This document shows positions 7,877 through 15,780 of a stretch of DNA of 26,049 nucleotides, piece after piece (the stretch's first letter is position 1; each line of letters opens with the position of its first letter). Source of the DNA: Terrisporobacter mayombei (GTDB lineage: Bacteria > Bacillota > Clostridia > Peptostreptococcales > Peptostreptococcaceae). The translations under genes and the position numbers were made by a program. A model generated the notes under the pieces. The model saw only the letters and a program-made list of their open reading frames with translations, ran no database searches and was not told the origin of the DNA. The DNA lies in the NCBI RefSeq assembly GCF_014333445.1, contig NZ_JACRYU010000019.1, forward strand, positions 1-26,049, given 5' to 3'.

Positions 7877-7905
7877 ATTATAACGAATTTGATAATCATT
7901 ATCAA
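7877..7905 (-). promoter_or_regulatory. Promoter of the DUF3793 gene
   Basis: TTGATA (7900-7905), a 17-base spacer and a perfect TATAAT (7877-7882) are read on the minus strand. The -35 box lies within the upstream Fur-box-like palindrome, so a bound repressor would block polymerase. Confidence 0.82.
7890..7904. promoter_or_regulatory. Fur box, perfect 7-1-7 palindrome
   Basis: TGATAATCATTATCA is a perfect 7-1-7 inverted repeat identical to the core of the classical Fur operator. It overlaps the -35 box of the DUF3793 promoter. Confidence 0.82.
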
Positions 7906-7950
7906 TAAGTTAAAGTCATTTAGTAAATATTTTCAAAATAATTCTAAAAA

Positions 7951-7984
7951 ATGACTTGTCTCAGAATAATACGAGACAAGTCAT
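7951..7984 (-). terminator. Terminator of the sigma/anti-sigma operon
   Basis: ATGACTTGTCTC (7951-7962) pairs perfectly with GAGACAAGTCAT (7973-7984) around a 10-base loop. On the minus strand a T-run (complement of 7946-7950) follows. Confidence 0.85.
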
Positions 7985-8014
7985 AAAATTACATCTAGTT
8001 ACTTTTATTGTATA

Positions 8015-9295
8015 TTATTTATTATCATTCTTTATTTCTATATTAATAGGCATTTTATATTTTAAAATTAAACCTAGGCTTAAATCATAACTGTCTCTTT
8101 TATTAATATCAAATACAAGACCATGTATTTCTCCATCAAAATAACCTTCTATTGTACTATCCTCATCTATATAACTTACACCCATATGGTCAAAAATATT
8201 ATTATCTAAAACTTCTACTATTAGTTGATTATTTTCATATTTAACTTGATTTATAGTTACTTTATACCCAAAATAATCTATTACCTTTGGGTAGCTACCA
8301 TTTAGATTAATTTCCACCTTTTTATTAGCATCAATAAATACTCCATCTGCCCTTAATTTCAACTTATCATTTTTATTATAATAAGCAGATGGAACTATAC
8401 TTTGTCTAAAACCATTTTCATTTCCAATTCCTGATAGAACTAAATTTTCTTTATAAATATCACCTTTATCAGATATTATCTTAAAATTATATAAACCCTG
8501 TACTTCGCCTACTCCATCCAGTTTTCCATATGAATGTATATACATCATAGTCGGAGCCATTTCTAATTTTTCTACTGTTAAATTTAAATCCTTATCTTTA
8601 ATAGTTTCATTAATATTTATATACCTTGTTTTTTCTATATCCTTAGGTATATCTAGTATTAATTTTGATGTTCCTATAGTTTCATCCTTCAGTTCATAAT
8701 CCCCATTGACCTTTATATTATAGTGTCTAACAAGTTTTAAGTTTAACTCTAATTTATCTTTACCATTGATTAATTTTGATACATTATCACCTATTATTTG
8801 TACATTAGCTTTAAATTCTTTACCATCTTTAAAAAATAATCCGTTATTTATAGCTATATTATCGAACTGTTCTCCTTCAGCATATAAACTATATTGATTC
8901 TCCCCATTATCAGCATAGTTTTCAATTATTGCGTCAAAACTTATTCTTAAATCATCCATATATATATTTTCAATGCTTATATTATAATCTGATATGTTTA
9001 TATCTTGTCTAGGTGAACCTTTATAACCTGAGTTAACTGCATTTTCTATCCCTATATCTCCAAATATATATTTAAATACCGTATCTCCAAAAGTTCTAAA
9101 TGATGGGCTTATAGCATAAGAAATTCCTAAAATTAAAATAGATGCTACAGATACTGATATCCATCTTTTATACTTTTTAGGTTTTAATTCTTTAAGTTTC
9201 AAATCTAATTTTTCACCTAGTTCCTCTGGTATTTTTATATCTTCTGATTCAAACCCTTCTAACAATCTTTCTATTTCTTTATCATCAATTTTCAT
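8015..9295 (-). CDS. DUF4179-type anti-sigma factor, membrane-anchored
   Basis: 426 aa. A cytoplasmic N-terminus (1-43) is followed by a single membrane span (about 44-62, WISVSVASILILGISYAI) and the DUF4179 signature that begins with SPSFRTFGDTVFKYIFGD. A long extracellular beta-rich region continues to the end. Proteins of this layout lie directly after ECF sigma factors and hold them inactive at the membrane until a signal arrives. The gene begins one base after the sigma-factor stop, and its ribosome binding site GGAGGTGAG lies inside the last sigma codons, so translation is probably coupled. The signal sensed is unknown; cell-envelope stress is the usual type. Confidence 0.85.
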   Translation of the reverse strand: MKIDDKEIERLLEGFESEDIKIPEELGEKLDLKLKELKPKKYKRWISVSVASILILGISYAISPSFRTFGDTVFKYIFGDIGIENAVNSGYKGSPRQDINISDYNISIENIYMDDLRISFDAIIENYADNGENQYSLYAEGEQFDNIAINNGLFFKDGKEFKANVQIIGDNVSKLINGKDKLELNLKLVRHYNIKVNGDYELKDETIGTSKLILDIPKDIEKTRYININETIKDKDLNLTVEKLEMAPTMMYIHSYGKLDGVGEVQGLYNFKIISDKGDIYKENLVLSGIGNENGFRQSIVPSAYYNKNDKLKLRADGVFIDANKKVEINLNGSYPKVIDYFGYKVTINQVKYENNQLIVEVLDNNIFDHMGVSYIDEDSTIEGYFDGEIHGLVFDINKRDSYDLSLGLILKYKMPINIEIKNDNK

Positions 9296-9296
9296 A

Positions 9297-9803
9297 TTAT
9301 CTCACCTCCAACTCTTTTTTCATACTTTTCAAAGCATTATACATCTTACCTTTAACCGTTCCTACAGGTAGTTCTAATATAGTTGCTATTTCTTCTAATT
9401 TATATCCCATATAGTACTTAAGTTTTATCATTTCTCTAGTTTGAGGCTCTATTTTTTCTAAACATATTTCTAAATCTAATTTCGATTCTTTATCTTCATA
9501 TCTAGTTTCTTTTCTTTCTTCTATCTCATCAAAGAAAATCACTTTACTATTTTTAGTAATAATATTTTTAGCTTCATTTATAACTATTTTTAGAAACCAA
9601 GTTTTAAAGTATTGTGGTTCTTTTAGATTTTTTATATTTTTTAATCCTTTTTCAACAGCTTGCAAATACGCATCTATACTATCATGTTCATTTCTAAGTA
9701 TTGTATATGCTAACTTATAGCCTTCATCTTTTAGGTTATCTACTAAAATACTATAAGCATTAAAATTTCCTTTTATCGCCTTATTAATTAATTTTTCATT
9801 CAT
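9297..9803 (-). CDS. ECF-type RNA polymerase sigma factor
   Basis: 168 aa, the size of ECF (group IV) sigma factors. Region 2 (about residues 10-80) contains the YFKTWFLKIVINEAKN core sequence. Region 4 (about 108-165) contains IKLKYYMGYKLEEIATILELPVGTVKGKMYNAL, a typical HTH for -35 recognition. Region 3 is absent, as expected. It is the first gene of a two-gene operon with its anti-sigma factor. GGGAGG lies before the ATG. An ECF-like sequence upstream suggests it activates its own promoter. It resembles the SigV/SigW-like groups, but the exact ECF group cannot be set by eye. Confidence 0.92.
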   Translation of the reverse strand: MNEKLINKAIKGNFNAYSILVDNLKDEGYKLAYTILRNEHDSIDAYLQAVEKGLKNIKNLKEPQYFKTWFLKIVINEAKNIITKNSKVIFFDEIEERKETRYEDKESKLDLEICLEKIEPQTREMIKLKYYMGYKLEEIATILELPVGTVKGKMYNALKSMKKELEVR

Positions 9804-9821
9804 ACTCTGCCTCCCTCATAT

Positions 9822-9849
9822 ATTAGACTGATAAACTCTGTAAAAAGTT
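9822..9849 (-). promoter_or_regulatory. Candidate autoregulated ECF promoter
   Basis: On the minus strand an AACTTTTT element (9842-9849) is followed 12 bases later by AGTCTAAT (9822-9829). This resembles the AAC / CGTC layout of ECF promoters, although the first base of CGTC is A. It sits just upstream of the ribosome binding site of the sigma gene. No good sigma-A pair is seen here. Confidence 0.35.
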
Positions 9850-9899
9850 ATAAATTTTTTCATTTCATTTTACAATACTCATAAAAACTAAAAATAGAC

Positions 9900-9942
9900 A
9901 TAACAAAGGCACTATCATTTTATAAAATAGTGCCTTTGTTAT
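9900..9942 (-). terminator. Terminator of the GntR/ABC operon
   Basis: A 16-base perfect stem (ATAACAAAGGCACTAT with its complement at 9927-9942) closes an 11-base loop. The tail on the minus strand is TATTTTTA after three bases. It lies 32 bases past the stop of the last operon gene. Confidence 0.78.
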
Positions 9943-9974
9943 ACAAATTTTCATTAATAATAGAAAGTTATAAA

Positions 9975-10487
9975 TTAGTATTGCTCACCTAAAGTTATGC
10001 TTCCTCCCATTTGCCCAGTTCCTAAGAATAAACTTTTTTTACTTGTTCTAAATTTGAAGAAACTAGCATTATAACTTACTATTATTCTATTTAAGTTATA
10101 ATAATCTTTATTTATTTCAATTCCTTTTGGTATTTTAAAAATAATTTCTTCTTCTTTACCTGGATCTATACCCATAATCTTATCATCGTTCCATATATCC
10201 TTTTCTTCTCCTCTTATATAAAAATTGCCTATATTTTCACCCTCACCATTATAATCAAAGCTAAGTTCCATATCACTTAAACTAGCTATATTTTTTGAAT
10301 TGTTTTTTACTATAACACTTACAGAATAATTGTTCTCTTCTTCTTTGCAATCCTTATATGTAATTTTAATACTATCATATAATTCATCAAAAATATCCTC
10401 ATTACTTGATACCATAGTAAATAATCCAATTAATATTATCAGCGGTACACATATTATTAAACTAACTTTTATAAATTTTTTATTCAT
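9975..10487 (-). CDS. Membrane-anchored extracytoplasmic protein of the ABC operon
   Basis: 170 aa. After MNKKFIK comes one hydrophobic span (about 8-26) without a lipobox cysteine, so this is an uncleaved anchor. The rest is predicted outside the cell and beta-rich (YSVSVIVKNNSKNIASL, then ELSFDYNGEG), similar in style to FxLYD/DUF4352-type immunoglobulin-like domains, but no family is assigned firmly. The ORF can open at a GTG (10502), but GGGGGAT sits right for ATG at 10485-10487, which I chose. It follows the permease by 15 bases and is the last gene of the operon, so it may be an accessory part of the transporter. Confidence 0.75.
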   Translation of the reverse strand: MNKKFIKVSLIICVPLIILIGLFTMVSSNEDIFDELYDSIKITYKDCKEEENNYSVSVIVKNNSKNIASLSDMELSFDYNGEGENIGNFYIRGEEKDIWNDDKIMGIDPGKEEEIIFKIPKGIEINKDYYNLNRIIVSYNASFFKFRTSKKSLFLGTGQMGGSITLGEQY

Positions 10488-10502
10488 TTTTATATCCCCC
10501 AC

Positions 10503-11141
10503 TTAACTTGCTATTTCTTTTTTTGTATATATTTTATTTGATACATACATTGAGATTAAGTATAAAAACATTGATATTCCAGTTCTTATAATTAAACTAT
10601 TATCTTTTAAAATTGATACTGTTTCTGTAGTAGTAGACTCGACACTACTGCCCATAGAACTAAGCATACTTATAATTATCATTACTGCAATTATTAAATT
10701 TATTAATACATAAGACTTTCTATATCCATACTTAAACATTACTGGAAATAAAACTGATATTAAGAAAAGAATCATACTTAAGATATATAAAGTTGATTCT
10801 ATACTAAAATTATTAAATCCCCACATATGATTCATAATTTTTGAGTATAAAAAAGTAAATATTAAAGAAATTATAATTACTATAGTAGCAAGTAAGTATT
10901 TGCTATAAACTATATCTTCCTTTTCTATAGGTAAACTATTAAAAAAGTAATCACATTTATTAAGTTCATCCAAATAGAAACTTCTAAGAATAAATATGTA
11001 ACTTATAAAAAGTGGTATCATTATTACTGCTATAGGAAATAAAATAAAGGAAAATATTATTAGACCTATTATCAGTTTTGATATTGTTTTTATATCGGCT
11101 TTAAAGCAAGCAATTAAATCTTTTTTTAGTAAATTAATCAT
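10503..11141 (-). CDS. ABC-2 type transporter permease
   Basis: 212 aa with about six hydrophobic spans. The stretch YFFNSLPIEKEDIVYSKYL after the second span is typical of the small ABC-2 permease family (ABC2_membrane_5 type). It overlaps the end of the ATPase gene by eight bases (ATGATTAA), so the two are translationally coupled and form one transporter. The substrate is not evident. In GntR/YtrA-type operons such transporters often act in responses to cell-wall antibiotics or antimicrobial peptides, but that is only context. Confidence 0.88.
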   Translation of the reverse strand: MINLLKKDLIACFKADIKTISKLIIGLIIFSFILFPIAVIMIPLFISYIFILRSFYLDELNKCDYFFNSLPIEKEDIVYSKYLLATIVIIISLIFTFLYSKIMNHMWGFNNFSIESTLYILSMILFLISVLFPVMFKYGYRKSYVLINLIIAVMIIISMLSSMGSSVESTTTETVSILKDNSLIIRTGISMFLYLISMYVSNKIYTKKEIAS

Positions 11142-11976
11142 TTTCTAGCTCCTTCCCATAATAATAAATAATGTCTTCTAGACTTGCATTTTGAATATTA
11201 TCACTATCTATGTCTACACTATTACCTATAATTAAACCTTCACTGTAATAAGGTGTATCTTTTCGATTTATAAGAATGCTATCTAGGATATCTAATTCTT
11301 CTTTACTACCTTTAATTATTTTGTAGCTTTCATTTATAGTATCCTTGTCTTGGCTAAATACTAACTCTCCATTATTTATAAAAGTTATATAATCTGCTGC
11401 CCTACTTAGGTCCTGCGTAATATGTGTTGAAATAATAACACTCTTATCTCCACCTTCCAATTCTTCCTGAAGTATCTCTATCATTTCTTTTCTAAAAATA
11501 GGATCTAGTCCTGATGTTGGCTCATCTAGTATCAATAACTTGGCATTATGAGAAAGTGCATTTGCTAACATAAGCTTTATATTTTGACCCTTTGACAAAT
11601 TTTTTATTTTTGTATTTTTATCTATTTTGAATTTTAACAAGTAATTATCAAACTTATCCCTATCAAACTTTGAATAAAAAGATGAAACAATATTTTTAAA
11701 ATCTTTAACTTTTAGATTCTCATAAAAGTATAAATTATCATAAACAAATCCTATATTTTCTTTAAACTCCTTAGGATTTTGTGATATATCTTTTCCTTGA
11801 AAATAAATTTTTCCTTTATCAACTTGTAGTAAATTCATGATTAATTTAATCAAAGTTGTCTTACCACATCCATTTGGACCTATAAGCCCCATAATAAATC
11901 CTTCCTCTAAATGAAACGATATATTTCTCAACTCAAAGTTATCAAATTTTTTACTGACATTTTCTAATCTTAGCAT
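11134..11976 (-). CDS. ABC transporter ATP-binding protein
   Basis: 280 aa. All nucleotide-binding motifs are present: Walker A GPNGCGKTT, signature LSKGQNIKL, Walker B LLILDEPTSGLDP and the switch histidine in ISTHITQDL. The last 70 or so residues form a C-terminal extension, as in YtrB/CcmA-like exporters. The start ATG (11974-11976) is chosen over one five codons upstream because GAGGGGGA lies directly ahead. It begins one base after the stop of the GntR gene. It pairs with the permease that overlaps its end. Confidence 0.95.
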   Translation of the reverse strand: MLRLENVSKKFDNFELRNISFHLEEGFIMGLIGPNGCGKTTLIKLIMNLLQVDKGKIYFQGKDISQNPKEFKENIGFVYDNLYFYENLKVKDFKNIVSSFYSKFDRDKFDNYLLKFKIDKNTKIKNLSKGQNIKLMLANALSHNAKLLILDEPTSGLDPIFRKEMIEILQEELEGGDKSVIISTHITQDLSRAADYITFINNGELVFSQDKDTINESYKIIKGSKEELDILDSILINRKDTPYYSEGLIIGNSVDIDSDNIQNASLEDIIYYYGKELEND

Positions 11977-11977
11977 A

Positions 11978-12352
11978 CTATTCCCCCTCATAAAGACTTT
12001 CTAATGTAGAAATCAAATCTTCCTTTGATAATCCTAAACTATTTGATAAATTTATAGCTTCTTCCAATTTCAATTCTATTTCCCTCATCTTGGCCTCATA
12101 TACTAGTTCCTTATTGAAATGAGACACAAAGCAACCTTTGCCTGGAACTGTATTAATTAAGCCTTGTTTTTCTAATTCTTCATAAGATCTTTTGGTAGTT
12201 ATAAAACTAATACCTAAATCTTTTGCTAAAGCTCTCATAGAAGGTAACATTTGATTTTCTTGTATTTTCCCACTTAATATTTGCTCTTTTATTTGATTTA
12301 CTATTTGCAAATATATTGGTGAATCTGAATTATTTGAAATAATAACCTTCAT
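11978..12352 (-). CDS. GntR family regulator, YtrA type
   Basis: 124 aa. The GntR winged helix fills residues about 8-77 (SPIYLQIVNQIKEQILSGKI, then LPSMRALAKDLGISFITTKRSYEELEKQGLI and PGKGCFV). A short helical tail replaces the effector domain, as in the YtrA subfamily, whose members repress the ABC operons that encode them. It has an AAGGAGG ribosome binding site and lies just after the 43-aa microprotein gene. The nested palindrome at 12516-12560 is its most likely operator. What releases the repressor is unknown. Confidence 0.93.
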   Translation of the reverse strand: MKVIISNNSDSPIYLQIVNQIKEQILSGKIQENQMLPSMRALAKDLGISFITTKRSYEELEKQGLINTVPGKGCFVSHFNKELVYEAKMREIELKLEEAINLSNSLGLSKEDLISTLESLYEGE

Positions 12353-12363
12353 AAGTCCTCCTT

Positions 12364-12495
12364 TTATCTACACTTTTTAGATTTATTTCTTATAGTTATA
12401 TATATTCCAACAAAAATTAATATTAAAATAGTAGGAACAAACATTACCAAAAGTGTATTAATTATTTGGAATAAAAATTCTAATGAAATTGACAT
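12364..12495 (-). CDS. 43-aa single-span membrane microprotein
   Basis: A short gene beginning MSISLEFLFQIINTLLVMF and ending KSKKCR. It has one long hydrophobic helix (about residues 6-35) containing a proline, then a basic tail with a C-terminal cysteine. GGAGAAG lies seven bases ahead of the ATG, and the stop falls 12 bases before the GntR start, with the GntR ribosome binding site between. It is the first gene after the operon palindrome, so it is transcribed with the regulator and transporter. By the positive-inside rule the tail is cytoplasmic. It could be a small transporter subunit, a regulator of the GntR protein or a toxin-like peptide; no family is recognised. Confidence 0.65.
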   Translation of the reverse strand: MSISLEFLFQIINTLLVMFVPTILILIFVGIYITIRNKSKKCR

Positions 12496-12515
12496 AAATC
12501 TTCTCCTTTTATATA

Positions 12516-12560
12516 AATTGTATTAACTGTATAACTATATATTATACAGTTAATACAATT
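12516..12560. promoter_or_regulatory. Nested palindromic operator/promoter of the GntR-ABC operon
   Basis: Two perfect 18-base arms (12516-12533 and 12543-12560) surround a 9-base centre. Each arm holds two TGTAT-type half-sites, giving an outer TGTATTA/TAATACA pair and an inner TGTATAA/TTATACA pair. On the minus strand a TATAAT (12541-12546) lies at the centre, so a protein bound here would cover the -10 box. The best binder is the GntR protein of the operon. Confidence 0.75.
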
Positions 12561-12570
12561 ATGTATACAT
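12561..12570. repeat. Extra TGTATACA palindrome next to the operator
   Basis: ATGTATACAT is a perfect 10-base palindrome directly abutting the large operator on its upstream side. It fuses the same TGTATA and TATACA half-sites and overlaps the probable -35 region, so it may be a further GntR site. Confidence 0.5.
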
Positions 12571-12591
12571 TAAAAATAATTTTATACATAA

Positions 12592-12625
12592 AAAAGACTT
12601 ATGTCAGATTTGACATAAGTCTTTT
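12592..12625 (-). terminator. Terminator of the metG-tatD operon
   Basis: AAAAGACTTATGTCA pairs perfectly with TGACATAAGTCTTTT around a 4-base loop, and T-rich sequence follows on the minus strand. It lies 10 bases after the tatD stop. Confidence 0.88.
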
Positions 12626-12634
12626 CATTCTATT

Positions 12635-13405
12635 TTATTTTATTCCAAAGAATCTTTTAGCATTTTCTTTAGTTGCTTCACAAACTGTCTCATAAGAAAT
12701 ACCTTTTTCAATAGCTATTGTATCAGCTACAAATTGAACTAATGAAGGATCATTCCTTTTTCCTCTATGTGGTGTAGGCGCCATATACGGTGAATCAGTT
12801 TCTATTAATAATCTGTCTAAAGGAATCTCTCTTGCAACTTCTTTAGTCTTCTTATTATTTTTGAAAGTAACTGTTCCAGATAAAGATATATAACATCCCA
12901 TCTTCACATATTCTCTAGCTAATTCCACATTTCCACTATAGCAATGTAATACACAACCTATTTCAGGACTTTTGTAATTTTTAATTATTTCAAAAGTATC
13001 TCCATGAGCATCTCTGTCATGAATTATTATAGGAAGTTTTAATTCATTAGCTAAATGTATTTGTTTTTTGAACCATTCCTTTTGAACATCTCTTGGAGAG
13101 TTGTCATAGTAATAATCTAATCCTATTTCTCCTATAGCAACAACTTTTTCATTTTCCGTTGCTAGTTTTCTAAGTATATCAATAGCAGTATCATCTAGTT
13201 GTCCTACATCATGTGGATGAACTCCAACTGCTGCATAAATAAAATCATATTTATTAGCAAGTTCTATGCTTTCTATAGACGTTTTTATACATGCACCTGG
13301 ATTTACTACTAAATCCACACCTTTTTCTTGTAGAGAAGAAATTAATTCTTCTCTATCTTCATCAAATCGCTCATCATTTAAATGAGCATGTGAGTCAAAT
13401 AACAT
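12635..13405 (-). CDS. tatD: TatD family metal-dependent deoxyribonuclease
   Basis: 256 aa, normal for TatD. Metal ligands of the TIM-barrel hydrolase are visible: DSHAHL at residues 4-9, the glutamate in AIGEIGLDYYYD, the histidine in IIIHDRDAH, HCYSG, and the aspartate in LIETDSPY, followed by the family MAPTPHRGKRNDP. TatD proteins are 3'-5' exonucleases or DNases linked to DNA repair. The ribosome binding site overlaps the metG stop codon (TAAGGAGATG), so the gene is cotranscribed with metG, the same metS-tatD order as in Bacillus, and therefore also under the T-box. Confidence 0.95.
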   Translation of the reverse strand: MLFDSHAHLNDERFDEDREELISSLQEKGVDLVVNPGACIKTSIESIELANKYDFIYAAVGVHPHDVGQLDDTAIDILRKLATENEKVVAIGEIGLDYYYDNSPRDVQKEWFKKQIHLANELKLPIIIHDRDAHGDTFEIIKNYKSPEIGCVLHCYSGNVELAREYVKMGCYISLSGTVTFKNNKKTKEVAREIPLDRLLIETDSPYMAPTPHRGKRNDPSLVQFVADTIAIEKGISYETVCEATKENAKRFFGIK

Positions 13406-13417
13406 AGTTACATCTCC

Positions 13418-15361
13418 TTATCTAACTTCACAACCATCTTTAGCACCAGTAGCAACTGGAACTATTAAATCGTCTCCATCATTTCCTGCAGCTAATATCA
13501 TACCTTGAGATTCTACTCCTCTTAACTTAACAGGCTTTAAGTTACATACTACTATAACTTCTTTTCCTACCATATCTTCTGGCTTATACCATTTAGCTAT
13601 TCCAGATACTATTTGTCTTGTTTCTGGTCCTAATTTAACTTGAGAAACTAAAAGTCTATCAGCTTTAGGATGTTTTTCGCATGATAATATTTTACCAACC
13701 CTTAATTCTACTTTATCTAATTCATCTATTCCTATGAATTCTTTATGCTCTAATGGAGCTACTTCTTCTACTGTTTCTGTTTTTTCTGCAAATAATTCTT
13801 CCAATTCTGCTACCTCTTTCTCAATATCTAATCTTGGGAATAAAGCTTCTCCTTTGTGTACTTTTGTTCCTGGCTTAATTAAACCAAATTCATTAGTACT
13901 TTCCCAATTTGTTAATTCTTCTTGTCCTGCTATTCCTATTTGGTCATAGATTTTATTAGCAGTAGTGTTCATTATAGGGTTAATTAATGTAGCTATTATT
14001 CTTATGGATTCACATAAGTTGTATAATACTGCATCTAATTTTCCTTTATTAGCTTCGTCTTTAGCTAAAGCCCATGGCATAGTTTCGTCGATATATTTAT
14101 TTGTTCTTCTTACTAATTTCCATGCACCTTCTAATGCTTCATGGAATTGCATTTTATTCATTTGAACTTCAAATACTTCTCTAGATAATTTAGCTTGCTC
14201 TTTTAAGCTTGTATCAAACTCAGTAGATTCTATTGCTTCTGGTATTATACCATCATTATATTTTTCCACCATTGATACAGTTCTACTTACTAAGTTACCT
14301 AAATCATTAGCTAGGTCTGTATTTATTCTTGTTACAAAGTTTCTATGAGTGTAACTTCCGTCTTGCCCGAAAGCAAATTCTCTTAATAAGAAATATTTAA
14401 GTGTATCTATTCCATATCTTTCTATCATTGGTTCAGGATAAACTATATTTCCTTTTGATTTACTCATTTTATCATTTCCGAATAATATCCATCCATGACC
14501 ATAAACTTGTTGTGGAACTGGTAAATCTAGTGCCATTAATAAAGCTGGCCATATAATTGTATGGAATCTCATGATTTCTTTACCAACAACTTGGATATTT
14601 GCTGGCCAATATTTTTTCATTTCAGAATCATCTTCTGATAAATATCCTAATGCTGTAATGTAGTTACATAAAGCATCTACCCACACATATATAACGTGTT
14701 TTTCATCAAAAGGTACTTTGATACCCCAGTCAAATGTAGTTCTAGTTACACATAAATCTTCTAAACCTTTATCTAAGAAGTTAGCAACCATTTCATTTTT
14801 TCTTGATTCTGGGAAACAGAAGTTAGGATTTTGAAATAATTCTCTTAGTCTATCTTCATATTTAGATAATTTAAAGAAGTAAGCTTCTTCTTTAGCTAAA
14901 TATGTTTCTCTACCGCAGTCTGGGCATTTGTCTCCTTCTAATAATTGAGACTCAGTCCAGAAACTTTCACATGGAGTACAGTATCTTCCTTCATATTCAC
15001 CTTTGTATATATCACCTTGTTCATATAATTTAGTAAATATTTTTTGGATTATAACCTTATGTCTATCTTCTGTAGTTCTTATGAAATCATCATAAGATAT
15101 GTCCATAGTCTTCCATAAATCTTTTATTCCAGCTATCATTCCATCTAAGTATTCTATTTCACTTACACCTTGTTCAATAGCTTTCTTTTGGATTTTTTCA
15201 CCGTGCTCATCTGTACCAGTTAAGAATTTTACATCATAACCACAGAATCTTTTAAATCTTGCCATAGCATCTGTTGCTACAGTTGTATAAGTATGACCTA
15301 TATGCAATCTACCACTTGGATAATATATAGGTGTCGTTATATAAAATGTTTCTTTACTCAT
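13418..15361 (-). CDS. metG: Methionyl-tRNA synthetase
   Basis: 647 aa; charges tRNA-Met with methionine. The class I HIGH motif is at residues 20-23, and KMSKS is near residue 298. A zinc module is seen as CTPCESFW followed by CPDCGR. The C-terminal 100 or so residues ([17 protein letters not shown] onwards) are the OB-fold tRNA-binding/dimerisation domain found in the longer bacterial form. I chose ATG 15359-15361, with a textbook AAGGAGGT site. The ORF extends to 15409, but that part lies in the T-box terminator hairpin and cannot be translated sensibly. Transcription is controlled by the upstream T-box. Confidence 0.97.
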   Translation of the reverse strand: MSKETFYITTPIYYPSGRLHIGHTYTTVATDAMARFKRFCGYDVKFLTGTDEHGEKIQKKAIEQGVSEIEYLDGMIAGIKDLWKTMDISYDDFIRTTEDRHKVIIQKIFTKLYEQGDIYKGEYEGRYCTPCESFWTESQLLEGDKCPDCGRETYLAKEEAYFFKLSKYEDRLRELFQNPNFCFPESRKNEMVANFLDKGLEDLCVTRTTFDWGIKVPFDEKHVIYVWVDALCNYITALGYLSEDDSEMKKYWPANIQVVGKEIMRFHTIIWPALLMALDLPVPQQVYGHGWILFGNDKMSKSKGNIVYPEPMIERYGIDTLKYFLLREFAFGQDGSYTHRNFVTRINTDLANDLGNLVSRTVSMVEKYNDGIIPEAIESTEFDTSLKEQAKLSREVFEVQMNKMQFHEALEGAWKLVRRTNKYIDETMPWALAKDEANKGKLDAVLYNLCESIRIIATLINPIMNTTANKIYDQIGIAGQEELTNWESTNEFGLIKPGTKVHKGEALFPRLDIEKEVAELEELFAEKTETVEEVAPLEHKEFIGIDELDKVELRVGKILSCEKHPKADRLLVSQVKLGPETRQIVSGIAKWYKPEDMVGKEVIVVCNLKPVKLRGVESQGMILAAGNDGDDLIVPVATGAKDGCEVR

Positions 15362-15394
15362 TTTATTACCTCCTTGTGTATTATTTTTATAAAT

Positions 15395-15431
15395 AAAAAA
15401 ACTCGCCACCTATGGAGTCCATAGGGGCGAG
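15395..15431 (-). terminator. T-box attenuator (terminator) hairpin
   Basis: CTCGCC/GGCGAG and CCTATGG/CCATAGG form one long stem (15402-15431), followed by seven T on the minus strand. It is mutually exclusive with the antiterminator formed by the T-box sequence just upstream, and lies 34 bases ahead of the metG start. Confidence 0.9.
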
Positions 15432-15640
15432 ATTATTCGCGTTACCACCCTAATTTATCTATCATAAAAATAGATATCTTAGTAGACTATAACATGTCTA
15501 AATGTTTTATCCTAATTATTCAGATAAAAAGCTCCAAGACCATCTTCAGTAATTCTTTTAGCACTAGCTTTCACCTAACCTAGCTCTCTGTAGAAAAAAT
15601 CCTTACTTACTCTTCTTTTCTCAGCTTGTATCATATTAAT
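15432..15640 (-). promoter_or_regulatory. T-box riboswitch leader, methionine specific
   Basis: The conserved T-box AGGGTGGTAACGCG is at 15438-15451 on the minus strand. Stem I features lie further up: AGAGAG, GGTGAAAGCTA, then the specifier region CTGAAGATGGTCTTGGAGC. The ATG at 15541-15543 fits the specifier position, so uncharged tRNA-Met would bind, stabilise the antiterminator and switch on metG and tatD. Confidence 0.9.
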
Positions 15641-15738
15641 TTGTATTAGTATTTCATAAATTTAATACACATTATTCCCAAAATAATAAAATTTCATACC
15701 TATATTCTAGGTTTAGATTTTTTATTACTATGTTCTTA

Positions 15739-15767
15739 ATTTTAGTAAATTTATTTTTTATTGTCAA
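15739..15767 (-). promoter_or_regulatory. Sigma-A promoter of the metG T-box transcript
   Basis: A perfect TTGACA (15762-15767) is separated by 17 bases from TAAAAT (15739-15744) on the minus strand. Transcription would start near 15732, some 100 bases ahead of stem I and just past the spmB stop. The stretch 15640-15732 of the leader is AT-rich and shows nothing else. Confidence 0.82.
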
Positions 15768-15780
15768 TATGTATTAATCA

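Noticed and set aside
13734..14165. Two short plus-strand ORFs inside metG
   Set aside because: They lie antisense to metG, which has full motif support. Composition matches reverse-strand shadows.
15362..15409. Upstream extension of metG to an ATG at 15409
   Set aside because: The extra 16 codons lie in the T-box terminator hairpin and T-run, while a textbook ribosome binding site precedes the ATG at 15361.
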